Shown here: positions 1 to 7,241 of the stretch, one piece after another
How positions within the stretch are numbered: the first letter of the stretch is position 1
Layout: the number at the start of each line of letters is the position of its first letter
Source: Oscillospiraceae bacterium
GTDB taxonomy: Bacteria > Bacillota > Clostridia > Oscillospirales > Ruminococcaceae
Reading direction: 5' to 3'
Assembly: GCA_014858325.1 (NCBI GenBank)
Contig: RKCM01000060.1
Location: 1 to 10,443, forward strand
DNA length: 10,443 nucleotides
Made by a program: the position numbers and the translations under genes
The notes under the pieces: generated by a model
Database searches by the model: none
What the model was told of the DNA's origin: nothing
Seen by the model: the letters and a program-made list of their open reading frames with translations, nothing else

Positions 1-74
1 AGGCTCTTGCCGGCAGCGTCGAGCAGATACCACTTGCGCTCGACTTCAGCGGGCTTGACGAGAGTAGTGCTCAT
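1..74 (-). CDS. rplM: 50S ribosomal protein L13, N-terminal part (gene runs off the window)
   Basis: Only the first 24 or so codons are present. They read MSTTLVKPAEVERKWYLLDA and then AGKSL, which matches the conserved L13 N-terminus (the xRKWYxxDAxGxxLGR block) of Firmicutes. The ATG at 74-72 is preceded by a strong AGGAGG ribosome binding site about 6 nt upstream and by a near-consensus promoter at 135-163. L13 is an early-assembling protein of the large ribosomal subunit. In Firmicutes rplM is normally followed by rpsI (S9), which would lie outside this window. The identification rests on a short segment, but that segment is highly characteristic. Confidence 0.9.
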   Translation of the reverse strand, partial: MSTTLVKPAEVERKWYLLDAAGKS

Positions 75-134
75 ATCTATTTCCTCCTGATAAGTGTTTT
101 AACGGTTCAGGCGCTCTTTTGGGGCGCGAGTGTC

Positions 135-163
135 AGTATACAACACAAAAACGAGCCTGTCAA
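135..163 (-). promoter_or_regulatory. Near-consensus sigma-A promoter of rplM
   Basis: On the minus strand TTGACA (163-158) is followed after exactly 17 nt by TATACT (140-135). This is a perfect -35 box and a 5/6 -10 box at ideal spacing. Transcription would begin around 127-131, leaving a leader of about 55 nt before the rplM ATG. Such strength fits a ribosomal protein gene. The start point is inferred from spacing only. Confidence 0.88.
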
Positions 164-185
164 CACATTTTTTTGATTTTTTCAG
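164..185 (-). promoter_or_regulatory. A-tract UP-like element upstream of the rplM promoter
   Basis: Immediately upstream of the rplM -35 box the minus strand carries two A-runs (seven and six A residues) separated by TC. They fall in the -40 to -60 window where UP elements contact the RNA polymerase alpha C-terminal domains. UP elements are well known at rRNA and ribosomal protein promoters. The assignment is by position and composition only. Confidence 0.55.
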
Positions 186-200
186 TGGAAATTTTACAAC

Positions 201-268
201 CTCTCAAAATCTCTCGTTTTCTCTTGAAAGCTCTCGATTTCAAATTTTCATTTTTCGGTTTTCTTTTT
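201..268. repeat. 10-bp-phased CTCT / A-T-tract array in the divergent promoter region
   Basis: On the plus strand CTCT recurs exactly every 10 bp at 201, 211, 221 and 231 (CTCTC at three sites, CTCTT at 221). Each copy is followed by a short A or T tract: CAAAAT, GTTTT, GAAAG, GATTT. Further A/T tracts at about 242-248, 250-255, 259-262 and 264-268 continue the helical phasing. A/T tracts repeated at about one helical turn are the classic basis of intrinsic DNA curvature. The array lies between the rplM promoter and the rightward promoter at 323-331. It could be a bend, a nucleoid-protein site or a regulator landing site. No gene is supported in 75-362. Confidence 0.6.
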
Positions 269-322
269 GGCTGCGGGGCGCAGATTTTCTGCCGCCGGGC
301 GCTACAATTTTAAGCCCGGATG

Positions 323-331
323 TGTTATAAT
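323..331 (+). promoter_or_regulatory. Extended -10 promoter for the membrane protein-alr-lepA genes
   Basis: TGTTATAAT at 323-331 is a perfect TATAAT preceded by the TGn extension. No good -35 box is seen at the expected distance; the best nearby is a weak match around 301-308. Extended -10 promoters often manage without one. Transcription would start near 338, giving a leader of about 25 nt that carries the AAAGGAG ribosome binding site at 348-354, 8 nt before the ATG at 363. Confidence 0.7.
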
Positions 332-362
332 AGTCTGGATCTTTTATAAAGGAGAATCTTCC

Positions 363-932
363 ATGCCCAAAGACATCCACCCGCGCGATTCTGCGCAGGC
401 CCGCAGCTCCCGGCTTTTGCTGGCGATGGGCGTCATCGTCCTGCTGGGCGCGCTGGCTTATTTTGTGCTGACCCTTGCGGTCAACCGCCGCACCCCGGCA
501 AACCCGGACACCGTTTACACCGCCGAGAACGGCATCACCGTCTCCTACGAAAGCGCCCTGTGGCCCGTCTGCGAGATGACCGAAGACACGACGCTGGGCC
601 ACGCGCTGCGGCTGGCTTCTACCGAGGATTCCAGCGACGCAAACTATCAGGTGGTGCTGTTCCAGCGGGGCGATGCCTCCACTTATGAAGACTTCATTTC
701 CCAGTCGGAAGCAGAGCTGAAAGAAGCCTACGGCGTCATCGGCCCCCGCAAGGTCAAGCTGAACATCGACGGGGCCGTGGTGACGGCGGTGCGGTGCGAC
801 ATCCAGGCCTATTACGCCGTGCTGGCCACCATCGAGTACCCCAGCGGCGATGTGGTCTACGTCTCCGGCCTGACCAAGCTGGCGTCCATCAGCGACATCG
901 TGAATCTGGTGGAAGGCGTGAGCCTGTCCTGA
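363..932 (+). CDS. Single-pass membrane-anchored protein of unknown function
   Basis: This encodes 189 residues. The ATG at 363 is chosen over an earlier in-frame start because AAAGGAG lies 8 nt upstream and the -10 box at 326-331 lies inside the longer version. The N-terminus is rich in Arg/Lys (residues 3-17) and is followed by one hydrophobic helix at about residues 18-40. The remaining 150 residues are therefore probably outside the membrane. The outer part opens with NGITVSYESALW and has an alternating strand/helix pattern (YEDFISQSEAELKEAYG, then AVVTAVRCDI and VVYVSGLTKL). This resembles PsbP/DUF1795-like small extracytoplasmic folds, but that is a fold guess from pattern alone. Two cysteines in the outer part (WPVCEM and VRCDI) could pair. 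The stop lies 26 nt before alr, suggesting co-transcription. The function is not recognised. Confidence 0.85.
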   Translation: MPKDIHPRDSAQARSSRLLLAMGVIVLLGALAYFVLTLAVNRRTPANPDTVYTAENGITVSYESALWPVCEMTEDTTLGHALRLASTEDSSDANYQVVLFQRGDASTYEDFISQSEAELKEAYGVIGPRKVKLNIDGAVVTAVRCDIQAYYAVLATIEYPSGDVVYVSGLTKLASISDIVNLVEGVSLS

Positions 933-958
933 CCGGAAAAAAGAGAGAGGGGTTTCTG

Positions 959-2161
959 ATGCAAGCATCCATGTTTGAGCACCACGTCTGGGCCGAGATC
1001 GACCTGGACGCGCTGCGGCAGAATTTCCGCGCCGTCCGCCAGCGGGCCGGGGAGATGCCCCTGTGCGCGGTGGTGAAGGCCGACAGCTACGGCCACGGTG
1101 CGGTGCAGTGTGCCCGCGTCCTGGCGGAAGAGGGAGCGGCCTGGCTGGCGGTGAGCTGCCTGGCCGAAGCGCTGCAGCTGCGCCGGGCGGGGCTGACCCT
1201 GCCCATCCTAGTGCTGGGCCATGTCCAGCCCGGGCAGGCGGGCGCCCTGATCGCAAACGACATCACGGTGGGCTGCTACGCCGCCGAGCAGGCCAAGGCC
1301 CTGAGCGATGCGGCACGGGCCGCCGGAGGGCGGGTGAAGATCCACCTGAAGGCCGACACCGGCATGGGACGCATCGGGTTTGCGCTGCGCACCGATTTCC
1401 AAAAGGCGGTGCGGGAAATGATCGCGGCCAGCAGGCTGCCGGGCCTTGAACTGACGGGACTGTTCCAGCATTTTGCGGTGGCGGACGCCGACAATGCCGC
1501 CGACCGCGCCTACACCGACGCGCAGCACGCATTGTTTGTACGGGCCTACGAGGCGCTGCGGGAGGCCGGGTGTGAGCCGGCCATCCTCCACTGCGACAAC
1601 TCGGCGGGCGTGATGCTCCACCCGGACTGGCCCGCCGGGCTGCCCCGGGCCCGTTGCATGGCCCGGCCCGGCATCATCCTGTACGGCTACGACCCCAGCG
1701 ACGAGGTGCGGTTTGGGCTGTTCCACCCCGTGATGAAGCTGAAAACCGTCGTCAGCCAGGTAAAAGAGCTGCAGCCCGGGCAATCCACCAGCTACGGCCG
1801 CCGCTTCACGGCGGAAAAGCCCACCAAAGTGGCCACTCTCTGCGCCGGGTACGCCGACGGCTATCCCCGCTTGTTGAGCTGCGGACAGGGCGTGGTGGAG
1901 ATTCACGGCAAGCCCTGCCCGGTGCTGGGGCGGGTGTGCATGGACCAGATGATGGTGGACGTGAGCGCTGTGCCTGCCGTGCAGGCCGACGACGAAGCCA
2001 TCCTGTGGGGCGGAGCCGTCAGCGACAGCGCCGAGGACATCGCCCGGAAGACCGATACCATCTCCTACGAAGTGCTCTGCGGGGTATCCCGGAGAGTGCC
2101 GCGCGTTTATTTCGAGAACGGCAAGATCAAAGCCATCGAAGACTGGCTGCTAGACCATTAA
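959..2161 (+). CDS. alr: Alanine racemase
   Basis: This encodes 400 residues, a little longer than the usual 370-390. The enzyme is a PLP-dependent cytoplasmic racemase converting L- to D-alanine for peptidoglycan. The PLP lysine is K40 in AVVKADSYGHG. HLKADTGMGRIGF follows in the barrel, and ARPGIILYGYDP is the usual end-of-barrel motif. The catalytic tyrosine of the other face is Y298 in CAGYADGYPR, and the C-terminal beta domain carries the MDQ motif at 328-330. The ATG at 959 is chosen because a purine-rich AGAGAGGGG site lies about 8 nt upstream. A second in-frame ATG at 971 is possible, while extension to 794 would overlap the upstream gene and is unlikely. It is preceded at 26 nt by the membrane protein gene and followed at 21 nt by lepA, so the three probably share a transcript. 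Confidence 0.96.
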   Translation: MQASMFEHHVWAEIDLDALRQNFRAVRQRAGEMPLCAVVKADSYGHGAVQCARVLAEEGAAWLAVSCLAEALQLRRAGLTLPILVLGHVQPGQAGALIANDITVGCYAAEQAKALSDAARAAGGRVKIHLKADTGMGRIGFALRTDFQKAVREMIAASRLPGLELTGLFQHFAVADADNAADRAYTDAQHALFVRAYEALREAGCEPAILHCDNSAGVMLHPDWPAGLPRARCMARPGIILYGYDPSDEVRFGLFHPVMKLKTVVSQVKELQPGQSTSYGRRFTAEKPTKVATLCAGYADGYPRLLSCGQGVVEIHGKPCPVLGRVCMDQMMVDVSAVPAVQADDEAILWGGAVSDSAEDIARKTDTISYEVLCGVSRRVPRVYFENGKIKAIEDWLLDH

Positions 2162-2182
2162 ACACCCTTGTTGGAGGAACAA

Positions 2183-3994
2183 ATGGCAAGAGACAACATC
2201 CGAAATTTCTGCATCATCGCCCACATCGACCACGGCAAATCCACCCTGTCCGACCGCATTTTGGAGCTGACCAAGAGCGTGGACCAGCGCACCATGGAGG
2301 ACCAAATCCTGGACAACATGGACATTGAGCGGGAACGCGGCATCACCATCAAGGCCCGGGCCGTGACCATGAATTACACCGCCAAGGACGGCAAAACCTA
2401 TGAGTTCAACCTCATCGACACCCCGGGCCACGTGGACTTTGCCTACGAGGTCAGCCGGAGCCTGGCCGCCTGCGAGGGTGCCATCCTGGTGGTGGACGCC
2501 ACCCAGGGCGTGGAGGCCCAGACGCTGGCCAACACCTATATGGCTTTGGAGCACGATCTGGAGCTGGTGCCCATCCTGAACAAGATCGACCTGCCCTCGG
2601 CCCACCCGGACGAGGTGGCCCAGGAGGTGGAGGACGTCATCGGCCTGCCCTGCCTGGATGCGCCCCGGGTCTCCGCCAAGACCGGCCTGAACGTGGACCA
2701 GGTGCTGGAGCGGGTGGTGACGGACATCCCCGCCCCCACCGGCGACCCGGACGCGCCGCTGAAGGCCCTGATCTTTGACAGCATCTACGACAGCTACAAG
2801 GGCGTCATCGTCTACATCCGCGTGTTTGAGGGCACCGTCAAGCCCGGCGACACCATCCGCATGATGGCCACCGGCGCGGAGTTTACGCTGGTGGAGGTGG
2901 GCCACATGGGCGCCACCAGCCTGACCCCCTGCACCCAGCTGCAGGCGGGCGAGGTCGGCTACCTGACCGCCAGCATCAAAACGGTGCAGGACACCCGGGT
3001 GGGCGATACTGTCACGCTGGCAGACCGCCCCACCCCGGAAGCCCTGCCCGGCTACCGGCAGGTGAAGCCCATGGTCTTCTGCGGCATTTACCCCGCCGAC
3101 GGCGCAAAATACCCCGACCTGAAGGACGCGCTGGAAAAGCTGCAGCTGAACGATGCCTCCCTGACCTTTGACCTCGAAACCAGCGCGGCGCTGGGCTTCG
3201 GCTTCCGCTGCGGCTTCCTGGGCCTTTTGCACATGGAGATCATCACCGAGCGGCTGGAGCGGGAGTTCGACCTCGACATCATCACCACCACCCCCAGCGT
3301 CCGCTACCGCCTGACCCTGACCGACGGCACCGTGGAGATGATCGACAACCCGTCGTCTTACCCCGACCCGTCCCAGATCCTCAAGCAGGAGGAGCCCTTT
3401 GTGGACGTCCACCTCTACACCCCCAACGACTACGTCGGCGGCCTGATGGACCTGTGCCAGCAAAAGCGCGGCGTGCTGATCGACATGAAGTATATGGACG
3501 AAACACGCGTGGACCTGCACTACGCCATGCCGCTGGGCGAGATCGTCTACGATTTCTTCGACGCCATCAAGAGCCGCAGCCGGGGCTACGCCAGCTACGA
3601 CTACGAGTTCAAGGAGTACCGGGAGAGCGACCTCGTCAAGCTGGACTTTTTGCTCAACGGCGACCCCGTGGACGCCCTCTCCATGATCGTCTTCCGGGAC
3701 AACGCCTACGCCAAGGGCCGCCGCATCTGCGAAAAGCTGCGGGACAACATCCCCCGCAGCCTCTTTGAGATCCCCGTGCAGGCTGCCATCGGCGGAAAGA
3801 TCATCGCCCGCGAGACCGTGAAGGCCATGCGCAAGGACGTGCTGGCCAAGTGCTACGGCGGCGACATCTCCCGCAAGAAAAAGCTGCTGGAAAAGCAGAA
3901 GGAAGGCAAGAAGAAGATGCGCCAGCTCGGCAGCGTGGAGCTGCCCAGCGAGGCCTTTACCGCCGTGCTGAAGCTGGACAGCGAGGATGATTAA
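2183..3994 (+). CDS. lepA: Elongation factor 4 (LepA), ribosome-associated GTPase
   Basis: This encodes 603 residues, the normal LepA length. The GTPase domain carries G1 AHIDHGKS (13-20), the switch I region ERERGITIKA (about 49-58), G3 DTPGH (79-83), G4 NKID (133-136) and G5 SAK (164-166). EF-G-like domains II, III and V follow. The LepA-specific C-terminal domain is evident from GGDISRKKKLLEKQKEGKK and then MRQLGSVELPSEAF near the end. EF4 binds the 70S ribosome and has been linked to back-translocation and to 30S subunit assembly. The ATG at 2183 has GGAGG 5 nt upstream; a TTG at 2168 in the same frame has no such support. It sits 21 nt after alr. The combination of motifs leaves little room for another identity. 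Confidence 0.98.
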   Translation: MARDNIRNFCIIAHIDHGKSTLSDRILELTKSVDQRTMEDQILDNMDIERERGITIKARAVTMNYTAKDGKTYEFNLIDTPGHVDFAYEVSRSLAACEGAILVVDATQGVEAQTLANTYMALEHDLELVPILNKIDLPSAHPDEVAQEVEDVIGLPCLDAPRVSAKTGLNVDQVLERVVTDIPAPTGDPDAPLKALIFDSIYDSYKGVIVYIRVFEGTVKPGDTIRMMATGAEFTLVEVGHMGATSLTPCTQLQAGEVGYLTASIKTVQDTRVGDTVTLADRPTPEALPGYRQVKPMVFCGIYPADGAKYPDLKDALEKLQLNDASLTFDLETSAALGFGFRCGFLGLLHMEIITERLEREFDLDIITTTPSVRYRLTLTDGTVEMIDNPSSYPDPSQILKQEEPFVDVHLYTPNDYVGGLMDLCQQKRGVLIDMKYMDETRVDLHYAMPLGEIVYDFFDAIKSRSRGYASYDYEFKEYRESDLVKLDFLLNGDPVDALSMIVFRDNAYAKGRRICEKLRDNIPRSLFEIPVQAAIGGKIIARETVKAMRKDVLAKCYGGDISRKKKLLEKQKEGKKKMRQLGSVELPSEAFTAVLKLDSEDD

Positions 3995-4012
3995 AGCAAG
4001 GGATTTTGCTTT
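3993..4012 (+). terminator. Weak AT-rich hairpin after lepA
   Basis: AAAGCAA (3993-3999) pairs with TTGCTTT (4006-4012) across a 6-nt loop, directly overlapping the lepA stop. The 3' arm and following bases give a short interrupted T-run. The stem is only 7 bp and mostly A-T, so it may attenuate rather than stop transcription, and read-through into the kinase gene at 4041 is plausible. Confidence 0.3.
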
Positions 4013-4040
4013 TTGCTGAATTGAAAAAGGAGTGGTATCA

Positions 4041-4988
4041 ATGCCAGAATGTTTGACACTGGGTGAGACGATGGCGGCCTTTACCCCGGACCGCATGGGG
4101 CCGCTGCGTTATGTGCAGAATTATGGGATCCGCGTGGCGGGCGCAGAGAGCAACACCGCCGTGGGGCTGGCAAAGCTGGGGATCTCGGCGGCGTGGGTGA
4201 GCTGCCTGGGAATGGACGAGTTCGGGCAGTATATCCGCAACCAGCTCCGCGCCGAGGGCGTGGACTGCAGCGGCGTGAAGTTTGACCCCATCCACCGCAC
4301 GGGTGTGATGTTCAAGCAGACGAGCTCCGGCGAGACGAGTGTGTTCTACTACCGTGCAGACAGCGCCGCCAGCCACCTGGAGCCGGAAGATCTCGATGAA
4401 GCGATGCTCCGAGGCTGCCGCATCCTGCACCTGAGCGGCATCACCCCGGTGCTGAGCGAGAGCTGCCGCCGGACCGTGGAAGCCGCCATTGAGATGGCGA
4501 AGCGGAACGGCGTGAAGATCAGCTTTGACCCCAACATCCGCAAAAAGCTGTGGAAGGATACCGACTTCACTCCCATGCTGCAGCAGATGACCCGGCAGGC
4601 CGAGATCGTGCTGATGGGGCTGGACGAAGCGGAAACGCTGTTCGGCACCCGGGACGTGGAGGCGCTGTGCAGCGAGCTGTTCACCGCAGGCAGCGCCGAG
4701 GTGGTGGCCCTGAAGGACGGCGGCAATGGTGCGTGGATTGCAGACAAAAACGAGCTGCTCCATCTGGACGCTTACCCCTGCCGCTGCATCGACCCCATCG
4801 GCGCGGGCGACGGCTTCAACGCGGGCGTATTGGCCGGGCTGCTGCAGGGCCGGACACTGGCCGAAGCTGGCCAGATGGGCGCCATCTGCGGCGCGCTGGC
4901 CACCGAAGTGCCCGGCGATGTGGAGGGCTACCCGGACGCCGCGCGGCTGGACGCCATCCTGCACGGGGCCCAGACCATCTACCGATAA
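4041..4988 (+). CDS. kdgK: PfkB-family sugar kinase, probable 2-keto-3-deoxygluconate kinase
   Basis: This encodes 315 residues, typical for ribokinase/PfkB enzymes. The N-terminal substrate region contains VAGAESNTAVGLAKLG, the family's glycine/Asn signature. The C-terminal PfkB signature is DPIGAGDGFNAGVLAG, with the catalytic base D257 and the anion hole GAGD at 254-257. Between them ISFDPNIRKKLW matches the conserved D-x-N-x-R block of KDG kinases and fructokinases. KDG kinase phosphorylates 2-keto-3-deoxygluconate to KDPG in the cytoplasm. The specificity is assigned mainly because the next gene, 18 nt downstream, is a KDPG-type aldolase. The ATG at 4041 has AAGGAG 8 nt upstream; an in-frame GTG at 4032 overlaps that site and is less likely. 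No promoter is clear in the short gap after lepA. Other PfkB substrates cannot be excluded from sequence alone. Confidence 0.88.
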   Translation: MPECLTLGETMAAFTPDRMGPLRYVQNYGIRVAGAESNTAVGLAKLGISAAWVSCLGMDEFGQYIRNQLRAEGVDCSGVKFDPIHRTGVMFKQTSSGETSVFYYRADSAASHLEPEDLDEAMLRGCRILHLSGITPVLSESCRRTVEAAIEMAKRNGVKISFDPNIRKKLWKDTDFTPMLQQMTRQAEIVLMGLDEAETLFGTRDVEALCSELFTAGSAEVVALKDGGNGAWIADKNELLHLDAYPCRCIDPIGAGDGFNAGVLAGLLQGRTLAEAGQMGAICGALATEVPGDVEGYPDAARLDAILHGAQTIYR

Positions 4989-5006
4989 CGAAAGGGGCGC
5001 TGAATC

Positions 5007-5633
5007 ATGGATATGTACGAAGTGTTTGCGCAGAATCCGCTGCTGGCCATCCTGCGCAATGTGCCAAAAGAGATCACGCTGGACTATGCCGGGGCCATCC
5101 GCAAGGGCGGCGTGAAGGTGTTTGAAGTGGCGCTGAACAGCCCCGATGCGCTGGAGCAGATCGCCATGCTGCGGAAAGCCTACGGCGGCGAGTGCCTCAT
5201 CGGCGCAGGCACCGCCATCACGGTGGAGCGGTGTCAGAGCGCACTGGACGCCGGGGCACAGTTTCTGCTGACGCCCGGCACCCCGGTGGACGTGCTGGCT
5301 TTCTGCCGCGACCACAACGTGATGCTTCTGCCCGGCGTGATGACTCCCACCGATGTGGCCGTCAGCCTGCAATACGGCTTCAAGACCATGAAGCTTTTCC
5401 CGGCGGGCGACCTGCCCCACAGCTACGTCAAGGACCTGAAGGGCCCCTACGACGACACAAATTACATCGCCATCGGCGGCGTGACCCCGGACAACATCCC
5501 GGAGTTCCGTGCCGCAGGCTGCCTTGGCGTGGGCCTTGCCAGCAGCCTGATGCCCAAAGACAAGGTGAAAGCCCGCGATTGGGACGCCTGCGCCGCCTAT
5601 GTAGAGACTCTGGCAGAGCGGGCAAAAGGATAA
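5007..5633 (+). CDS. Bifunctional-type KDPG/KHG or KDPGal aldolase
   Basis: This encodes 208 residues, the usual length for this class I aldolase family (Eda/DgoA, TIM barrel). The Schiff-base lysine is K129 in MKLFPAGD. The general acid/base E40 lies in FEVALNSP, R17 is in LAILR, IGAGTAIT (65-72) and LTPGTP (88-93) follow, and the phosphate-binding loop is AIGGVTPDN. The enzyme splits 2-keto-3-deoxy-6-phospho sugar acids to pyruvate and glyceraldehyde 3-phosphate, completing the route begun by the kinase upstream. The LNSP motif after the catalytic Glu resembles DgoA (KDPGal aldolase), whereas the lysine context KLFPA is Eda-like, so the preferred stereoisomer is uncertain. The ATG at 5007 is chosen because AAAGGGG lies 9 nt upstream; a second in-frame ATG at 5013 is less well placed. 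A strong terminator follows. Confidence 0.92.
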   Translation: MDMYEVFAQNPLLAILRNVPKEITLDYAGAIRKGGVKVFEVALNSPDALEQIAMLRKAYGGECLIGAGTAITVERCQSALDAGAQFLLTPGTPVDVLAFCRDHNVMLLPGVMTPTDVAVSLQYGFKTMKLFPAGDLPHSYVKDLKGPYDDTNYIAIGGVTPDNIPEFRAAGCLGVGLASSLMPKDKVKARDWDACAAYVETLAERAKG

Positions 5634-5666
5634 GAACCGCAAAGCCCAACAAAATAGCACACAAAA

Positions 5667-5704
5667 ACGCCCCTCGGCTTCCCATTACGGAAACCGAGGG
5701 GTGT
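5667..5704. terminator. Bidirectional intrinsic terminator between convergent genes
   Basis: CCCCTCGG-C-TTCC (5670-5682) pairs with GGAA-A-CCGAGGGG (5689-5701) across a CATTAC loop with one C/A mismatch. The stem extends outwards by three more pairs (ACG with TGT, one of them G-T). On the minus strand the stem is followed directly by GCGTTTTTGTG, a good U-run ending the flippase operon. On the plus strand only a weak TGTTGCCATTTT follows, ending the aldolase transcript less ideally. It is the only noteworthy element in the 100-nt gap. Confidence 0.88.
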
Positions 5705-5733
5705 TGCCATTTTCGTATAGTTTGTTTTCTGCT

Positions 5734-7224
5734 TTACGCTCTCTTCTTCGCGATCAGACCGTCAACGGCACCCACAAGGGCCTTGCCTTTGCGGCCCAGG
5801 AGTCTGGGCAGGATCACGCGGGCCATGGCCCAGACGCCGGTGAAGTTGACCGCGATGACGAAGGCCGTGATAAGGCCGGTCCACAGGCCGTAGAGGGGCG
5901 TTTCGGCCAGCAGGAGGAGGGCCTCGGCGACGAGGACGGCAAAGTTGAAGGCCACCCGGCCGGGATGGATGCTCATGCCGATCATGGTGTGGGCGTCGAG
6001 GGCGCGGAGGGTGAAGACGATGCCCAGCCCCAGGAAGGAGGCGTAGGTGGCACCCACGGGGCCGAACCACTTGATGAAGAAATAGTTCATGATGCAGTTG
6101 CTCACCGCGCCCGCCAGCATGGTCCAGAGGCTGTGGGTGGATTTTTTGTTGACGACGTACACGCTGTTGAGGAACTGGTTGTAGCAGCTGCAGGTGGAGG
6201 CCAGCGCCAGGAAGGGCACAAAGTGCCAGGCGTAGTAGTAATTCGATTTCATGATGTGCATAACGGGGCGGCAGAGCCAGATGATGCCCGCTGCACAGCA
6301 GAACAGCACGCTGGAATAGGTGCGGAAGATCTTAGTGAAGAACTGGGCGCGGCCCTCCTCCTCGGTGACGGCGGAGAGCTGCCAGGCGTCGTAAAAGATC
6401 AGGCCCAGCGTCGTGAGGATGGTGGGCAGGAAGTAGCCGGTGGAGAGCAGGCCGCTCCAGGCGTCGCCGCTGTGGCCGCCCTGCCCATCGCACATCTCGC
6501 GCACAAAGAAGAGGTCCGACGCATTGATGACCCAGAAGCTGATCTGGGCGGGGATCATGGGGAGGGAGAAGCGGAGCATCTGCTTCCAGAGGTTTTTGTT
6601 GAGGCCCTTGAGCGAAAGAAAGTTCCACAGTTTACCCGTCAGGCAGAGGAAGAGGACGCTGGTCAGATCGCCGCTGATGATGGCCAGCAGGTAGCCGTTG
6701 GCCCCCATCCGAAAGACCACCAGATAGAGCACATAGAACATGAGGGTGGCAAAGGTGCAGAGGATGCCGTCCACGGCCACCAGCTTGTTCCACTGGCGGC
6801 TGCGGACGAACTGGGTGCAGAGGGTGCGCAGGCAGCTCATGAGGATGTAAATATAGATGAGCAGGCCGTACTGGGCCATATCGGGCAAGAACTGCACGGC
6901 GGGCCAGAGCACCACCAGCAGGCCAAAACCGCCCAGGATGGTGAGCAGGCCGTTGGTGAAGACCTGCTTTTCGCTGTTGCCTTGATCGAGGCCGAAGCGG
7001 ATGATGGCATTGGACATGCCCATGGAGACGAAGGGGATGAGCAGGTTTGCATACTGGCTCAAGATCTTGGCAAGGCCGAGGTCCGCGATCTCAGCCATGG
7101 CGTAGGTCAAAAACGGCTGGACGATGAGGGTCAGCAGCTTAGACGAGAAGCTGGAGATGGCAAAGATGAGGGTATTGCCCGCCAGCTTGCTGTATTTATC
7201 GCTGGATGCTTTTTTCTCTGACAA
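5734..7224 (-). CDS. Polysaccharide/lipid-linked oligosaccharide flippase (Wzx/MATE-like, MOP superfamily)
   Basis: This encodes 496 residues, usual for the family. It is almost wholly hydrophobic, with roughly 12-14 membrane helices. The opening YSKLAGNTLIFAISSFSSK, then LTLIVQPFLTYAM and SMGMSNAIIRFG, matches the characteristic start of Wzx-type polysaccharide biosynthesis proteins. Such proteins move undecaprenyl-linked glycans across the cytoplasmic membrane. The TTG at 7224 is preferred as start: AAAGAGG (7239-7233) lies 8 nt upstream and begins just after the upstream stop at 7242. An ATG at 7272 is in frame but would overlap the metallopeptidase gene by 31 nt and place the ribosome site inside the coding region. 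It ends in a basic tail (LIAKKRA). No glycosyltransferases or chain-length regulators are nearby, so the substrate is unknown. It is the last gene of the minus-strand operon, before the terminator at 5667-5704. Confidence 0.85.
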   Translation of the reverse strand: MSEKKASSDKYSKLAGNTLIFAISSFSSKLLTLIVQPFLTYAMAEIADLGLAKILSQYANLLIPFVSMGMSNAIIRFGLDQGNSEKQVFTNGLLTILGGFGLLVVLWPAVQFLPDMAQYGLLIYIYILMSCLRTLCTQFVRSRQWNKLVAVDGILCTFATLMFYVLYLVVFRMGANGYLLAIISGDLTSVLFLCLTGKLWNFLSLKGLNKNLWKQMLRFSLPMIPAQISFWVINASDLFFVREMCDGQGGHSGDAWSGLLSTGYFLPTILTTLGLIFYDAWQLSAVTEEEGRAQFFTKIFRTYSSVLFCCAAGIIWLCRPVMHIMKSNYYYAWHFVPFLALASTCSCYNQFLNSVYVVNKKSTHSLWTMLAGAVSNCIMNYFFIKWFGPVGATYASFLGLGIVFTLRALDAHTMIGMSIHPGRVAFNFAVLVAEALLLLAETPLYGLWTGLITAFVIAVNFTGVWAMARVILPRLLGRKGKALVGAVDGLIAKKRA

Positions 7225-7232
7225 AAGAAGTT

Positions 7233-7239
7233 CCTCTTT
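7233..7239 (-). promoter_or_regulatory. Ribosome binding site that decides the TTG start of the flippase
   Basis: AAAGAGG reads 7239-7233 on the minus strand, 8 nt before the TTG at 7224 and directly after the metallopeptidase stop (7244-7242). No ATG or GTG follows at a suitable distance in the flippase frame, so TTG initiation is the simplest reading. Confidence 0.6.
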
Positions 7240-7241
7240 TC

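Noticed and set aside
75..134. A Firmicutes-type L13 autoregulatory leader RNA
   Set aside because: The predicted leader is only about 55 nt and shows only a 4-bp GCGC/GCGC pairing, too little to support the known leader structure.
201..240. A CRISPR-like or tandem repeat array
   Set aside because: The 10-bp unit conserves only CTCT, with variable A/T-rich remainder and no spacers; helical phasing is the better description.
794..958. N-terminal extension of alanine racemase
   Set aside because: The extra residues are Arg/Pro-rich, overlap the end of the upstream gene and have no ribosome site; conserved sequence begins only after the ATG at 959.
240..1256. A long minus-strand open frame across the membrane protein gene and the start of alr
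   Set aside because: It is Arg/Pro/Gly-rich, crosses a promoter and two supported genes, and resembles no family.
2150..4096. A 648-codon open frame antisense to lepA
   Set aside because: It lies opposite a clear lepA gene, has a His/Val/Gly/Ala-rich composition typical of the reverse frame of GC-rich DNA, no ribosome site and no recognisable domain.
4038..5660. A 540-codon open frame antisense to the kinase and aldolase genes
   Set aside because: It spans two real genes and their gap, shows low-complexity composition and has no start signal; an artefact of GC-rich codon usage.
5701..7221. A 506-codon open frame antisense to the flippase
   Set aside because: It is Glu/Gly/Asp/His-rich reverse-frame sequence opposite a conserved membrane protein, and its start falls within the terminator-flanking region.
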